From the NCBI GenBank assembly GCA_030158485.1, contig JAOASS010000013.1, positions 47,300 to 111,299 of the forward strand: DNA of 64,000 bases. The letters run 5' to 3'. Shown piece by piece: positions 61,480-64,000 of this stretch. The DNA comes from Pseudobdellovibrionaceae bacterium (GTDB lineage Bacteria > Bdellovibrionota > Bdellovibrionia > Bdellovibrionales > Bdellovibrionaceae). The notes under the pieces are model-generated. The model ran no database searches, had not been told where the DNA came from, and was given only the letters and a program-made list of their open reading frames with translations. The translations under genes were made by a program, and so were the position numbers. Numbering within the stretch: the stretch's first letter is position 1; each line of letters opens with the position of its first letter.

Positions 61480-63861
61480 GTGAAAAAAATAATCAATATT
61501 GAAAGAACTTTTAAAGTTTCTTTAAGCCTTCTCCTTTTTTCTTGTTTGGCTGGAGCTCAAGCTGGACGCTCAGGCAACTCTGGAAACTCATCCGAAAAAA
61601 CAACTTTCGGTACAAGTACAAAAGCCGGAATCTTAACAAAAGAACAGCAGGAAAAGTTTTCTCGGACCGACTCTGAAGATATAACGAATGCTAATTTTCC
61701 TGAAACCATTGAATCTTTTGATTTTCCTAATGCAGATATTGCTGACATCGTCAAAGCGATCAGCGAACTCACGGGGCGAAATTTTATTTTAGATCCAGGT
61801 GTGCGAGGCAAGATTACAATCATCGCGCCGTCTAAAATCACTGTCGCTGAAGCTTATAAAATGTTTTTATCTGCACTTGCAATTCACGGCTATGCGATTG
61901 TCCCCAGTGATGGCTATTACAAAATCCGACCTTCAAGAGCCGCTCAACGCGATAGTATTGAAACTTTTTCGACTTCTTATTATCCCAATTCGGATCAAAT
62001 GATCACAAAAATTATTCACTTGAAATACATTTCGGCAGAAGAAGTGAATCGGCAGTTTCGAAATATCACCACAAAAGACGGAGATATCAATGCTTATGCT
62101 CCGACAAATTCACTGATTATTTCTGACTATGGATCTAACATTGACCGGATCGTGAAAATTATTAATCAGCTCGATGTTCCTGGATTCGAAGATCAAATTG
62201 AAGTGGTTCAAATCCGAAATGCTAAAGCCAAAGACTTAGCCGATTTAATTGAAAAAATAGTCAACAAAGGCCAAAGCACTAAAACTGGGGGCGGCGGAAT
62301 ATCAAGTGGTTTTCAAGGTGCAGTTCCGCGATTTTCTCGACCCGGGACCAATGCTGGCACAGGTTCTCAACAAGGTGGATCTTACTTTTTAGCCTTTCCT
62401 GATGATCGCACTAACTCTTTGATTGTTGTTGGAAACAAAGCTGGAATTTCACGAGTTCGCAAATTAGTAGCACAACTTGATTTCAGAATGAACCCTGCGG
62501 ACTCAGGGGGCGTTTACGTTTATTACGTCAAGCACGGGGATGCTGAAAAAATTGCAGCTGTTCTAACAGGTGTTGCCAAAGATGCTGGTGGGGACTCGTC
62601 AAAAAAGAATCCTCAAGGACAAGGCTTTCTACCTCCGAGTTTTCTGAACAGTGGATCGAATACGCCAGATCCAAAAAGTTCGGCTGATATTTTTGGTGGA
62701 GATGTCAAAATCACAGCGGATAAAAACACCAATTCTTTAGTCGTTGTCGCCAGCAAACAAGACTATGAAAAAGTGATGAACCTTTTGAATCGAATCGATA
62801 TCCCACGTGATCAAGTTTTCGTCGAAGCCATTATCACAGAGATGTCTGATAGTGACGCAAATTCTTGGAAAGTCGGATATTATCAATTCGGCAAACTTGG
62901 TAAAGGTGGTTTTAATACTTTTACTCCCACTGAATTGGCAGGCTTTACATCTTTGACCGGTGGCGATGGCGTGATCATACCTTTCGCAAGTGGATCTCAG
63001 CAGTTTACACAAGTAACAGCTGGAACAACTGGCGCCGCAACAACATCAACACCTATTACTGTTCCTAATATTTTGGGATTTATTAATTTTTTGAAAAGTA
63101 ATAATAAAATTAATATCCTGTCGACTCCTCGAATTTTAGCTTTAGATAATCAAGAAGCTCAAATTAAAGTCGTTGATAAAGTTCCAACAAGTCAGACTAC
63201 CGCTTCGAGTGCTGCGGGAACAACGGCCAATATCACTTTTGAAGAAGCGGGTATTGATTTAAAAATCAAACCTTTTATTTCTCCAGCAAGTGACACGATT
63301 CGACTTGAAATCACACAAGCTATTTCACAAGCCACTCAACCGCCACGAACAGTACCCAGTGCTCTTTCTCAAGCAAGTACTGTGATTGCAAAACGTGAAC
63401 TTAAAACATTTCTTGTGATTCGAAATAATGATACAGCCGTTCTGGGAGGCTTAGTTCGCGAATCAGAAAGAGAAGATGTTTCAAAAGTTCCTGTTTTGGG
63501 TGATATTCCCGTCATTGGTTGGCTTTTTAAATCGAGTACTTCAAGTAAAGAAAAATTAAATTTAATGGTTTTTTTAACTCCAAAAATTATCCGCAATCCC
63601 GGGGATCAAAAAAGCGTGCTCAGTAAAACATTGGACGAACGGACTGAATTCATCAAAAATACGGGCGGACGAGATCCTTATGGGAAAAAAATGGATCAAG
63701 TGAGAAACTACCAGCCTGATGAAAACGGAAATTTGGTTGATCCAAACGAAAGCATGAGAATCGAGCAACCTCGGGGCATGACCCCACCTTCATCCGGAAT
63801 GAAGAACGGAACCGAACCCACATTATCGCCGGCGGAAATGGAAGACTCGAGTCTTGAATAG
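61480..63861 (+). CDS. gspD: Type II secretion system secretin GspD
   Basis: Outer-membrane pore of the type II system. After a signal peptide (LSLLLFSCLAGAQA) come N0 (FDFPNADIADIVKAISELTG), N1-N3 modules (VVQIRNAKAKDLADLIEKIV; DDRTNSLIVVGNK; ITADKNTNSLVVVASKQDY) and the secretin core (VEAIITEMSD; NKINILSTPRILALDNQEA; SVPTSQT-like; VPVLGDIPVIGWLFKS; LMVFLTPKIIRNP). The 793 residues are long because of Gly/Ser-rich linkers. Start is GTG 61480 behind AGAGGTGG. A C-terminal tail of about 90 residues is hydrophilic; no S-domain pilotin site was identified. Confidence 0.93.
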   Translation: MKKIINIERTFKVSLSLLLFSCLAGAQAGRSGNSGNSSEKTTFGTSTKAGILTKEQQEKFSRTDSEDITNANFPETIESFDFPNADIADIVKAISELTGRNFILDPGVRGKITIIAPSKITVAEAYKMFLSALAIHGYAIVPSDGYYKIRPSRAAQRDSIETFSTSYYPNSDQMITKIIHLKYISAEEVNRQFRNITTKDGDINAYAPTNSLIISDYGSNIDRIVKIINQLDVPGFEDQIEVVQIRNAKAKDLADLIEKIVNKGQSTKTGGGGISSGFQGAVPRFSRPGTNAGTGSQQGGSYFLAFPDDRTNSLIVVGNKAGISRVRKLVAQLDFRMNPADSGGVYVYYVKHGDAEKIAAVLTGVAKDAGGDSSKKNPQGQGFLPPSFLNSGSNTPDPKSSADIFGGDVKITADKNTNSLVVVASKQDYEKVMNLLNRIDIPRDQVFVEAIITEMSDSDANSWKVGYYQFGKLGKGGFNTFTPTELAGFTSLTGGDGVIIPFASGSQQFTQVTAGTTGAATTSTPITVPNILGFINFLKSNNKINILSTPRILALDNQEAQIKVVDKVPTSQTTASSAAGTTANITFEEAGIDLKIKPFISPASDTIRLEITQAISQATQPPRTVPSALSQASTVIAKRELKTFLVIRNNDTAVLGGLVRESEREDVSKVPVLGDIPVIGWLFKSSTSSKEKLNLMVFLTPKIIRNPGDQKSVLSKTLDERTEFIKNTGGRDPYGKKMDQVRNYQPDENGNLVDPNESMRIEQPRGMTPPSSGMKNGTEPTLSPAEMEDSSLE

Positions 63862-63866
63862 AAATG

Positions 63867-63898
63867 ACGTTCAACGATGGGAACACTCTGTTGAACGT
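63867..63898 (+). terminator. Hairpin after gspD (weak terminator or attenuator)
   Basis: ACGTTCAAC (63867-63875) pairs with GTTGAACGT (63890-63898), 14-nt loop. A T-rich stretch (GATTTTTAAAATTT) follows about 11 nt later rather than directly, so partial termination between gspD and the next gene is more likely than a full stop. Confidence 0.5.
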
Positions 63899-63932
63899 GC
63901 CTATTCTTGATTTTTAAAATTTAAGTCGGCAC

Positions 63933-64000
63933 CATCAATTCAGTTCATCAATTCAGTTCATCAATTCAGTTCATCAATTCAGTTCATCAATTCAGTTCAT
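63933..64000. repeat. Tandem 13-bp repeat running off the window
   Basis: The unit CATCAATTCAGTT is repeated five times without a mismatch (63933-63997), and a sixth copy begins at 63998. It lies 72 bp after the gspD stop. The copy number is unknown because the window ends here. Confidence 0.95.

Overview
The window is a gene-dense, moderately AT-rich stretch of chromosome with no phage, insertion-sequence or CRISPR content. Gene content suggests a Bdellovibrionota (Bdellovibrio-like) or other former deltaproteobacterial genome. Pointers are an Alternative Complex III (act) operon beside System II cytochrome c maturation, a full mevalonate-to-IPP gene set with type 2 isomerase, type III glutamine synthetase, pheST-ihfA-merR-tRNA-Pro, gspC-gspD, two L,D-transpeptidases, and many secreted hydrolases and unrecognised exported proteins. 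This assignment is an inference from content; no marker gene was compared.

Layout. 1-10.4 kb: a degenerate E2-like acyltransferase (cut by the window edge), a secreted subtilase, a PQQ-repeat protein, an orphan solute-binding protein, a photolyase with a small membrane protein, a lipoprotein L,D-transpeptidase, an unknown/DUF2878 pair, an HPF-like protein and a secreted EEP-family phosphoesterase. 10.5-22.2 kb: a methyltransferase, glnN, arfB, a thiolase, a receiver-like protein, lon, an unusual two-domain regulator and a secreted C26 peptidase. 22.4-27.2 kb: a SprT-like/DUF2786 protein, a DUF883-type membrane pair, a Phe/Tyr-rich small protein and a 715-residue exported protein with three protease-like sites.

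27.5-43.6 kb is a rebuilt version of the classical thrS-infC-rpmI-rplT-pheS-pheT-ihfA cluster, all on the minus strand in the familiar order. It is interrupted twice: a secreted L,D-transpeptidase lies between infC and rpmI, and a five-gene mevalonate operon (fni, mvaA, phosphomevalonate kinase, mvaD, mevalonate kinase) plus divergent rsmG-trmH lie between rplT and pheS. infC appears to start at a rare ATC codon behind a perfect Shine-Dalgarno sequence.

43.7-54.4 kb, minus strand: actABCDEF, preceded by a ccsA/resB pair that would mature its six predicted c-type hemes. 54.4-60.3 kb: an N-formylglutamate amidohydrolase, then a translationally coupled plus-strand run (PduO-type cobalamin adenosyltransferase, GNAT-like protein, GT-C-like glycosyltransferase, CorA), then two unknown genes. 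60.5-64 kb: the start of a type II secretion operon (gspC, gspD), followed by a hairpin and a 13-bp tandem repeat that runs off the window.

A recurring signal is a promoter whose -10 box ends only 6-8 nt before the start codon, with no Shine-Dalgarno sequence. It is seen at the PQQ protein, pheS, rsmG, pduO, the N-formylglutamate amidohydrolase and perhaps the DUF2786 gene, and suggests leaderless transcripts. All calls were made by reading the sequence; no database search was run.
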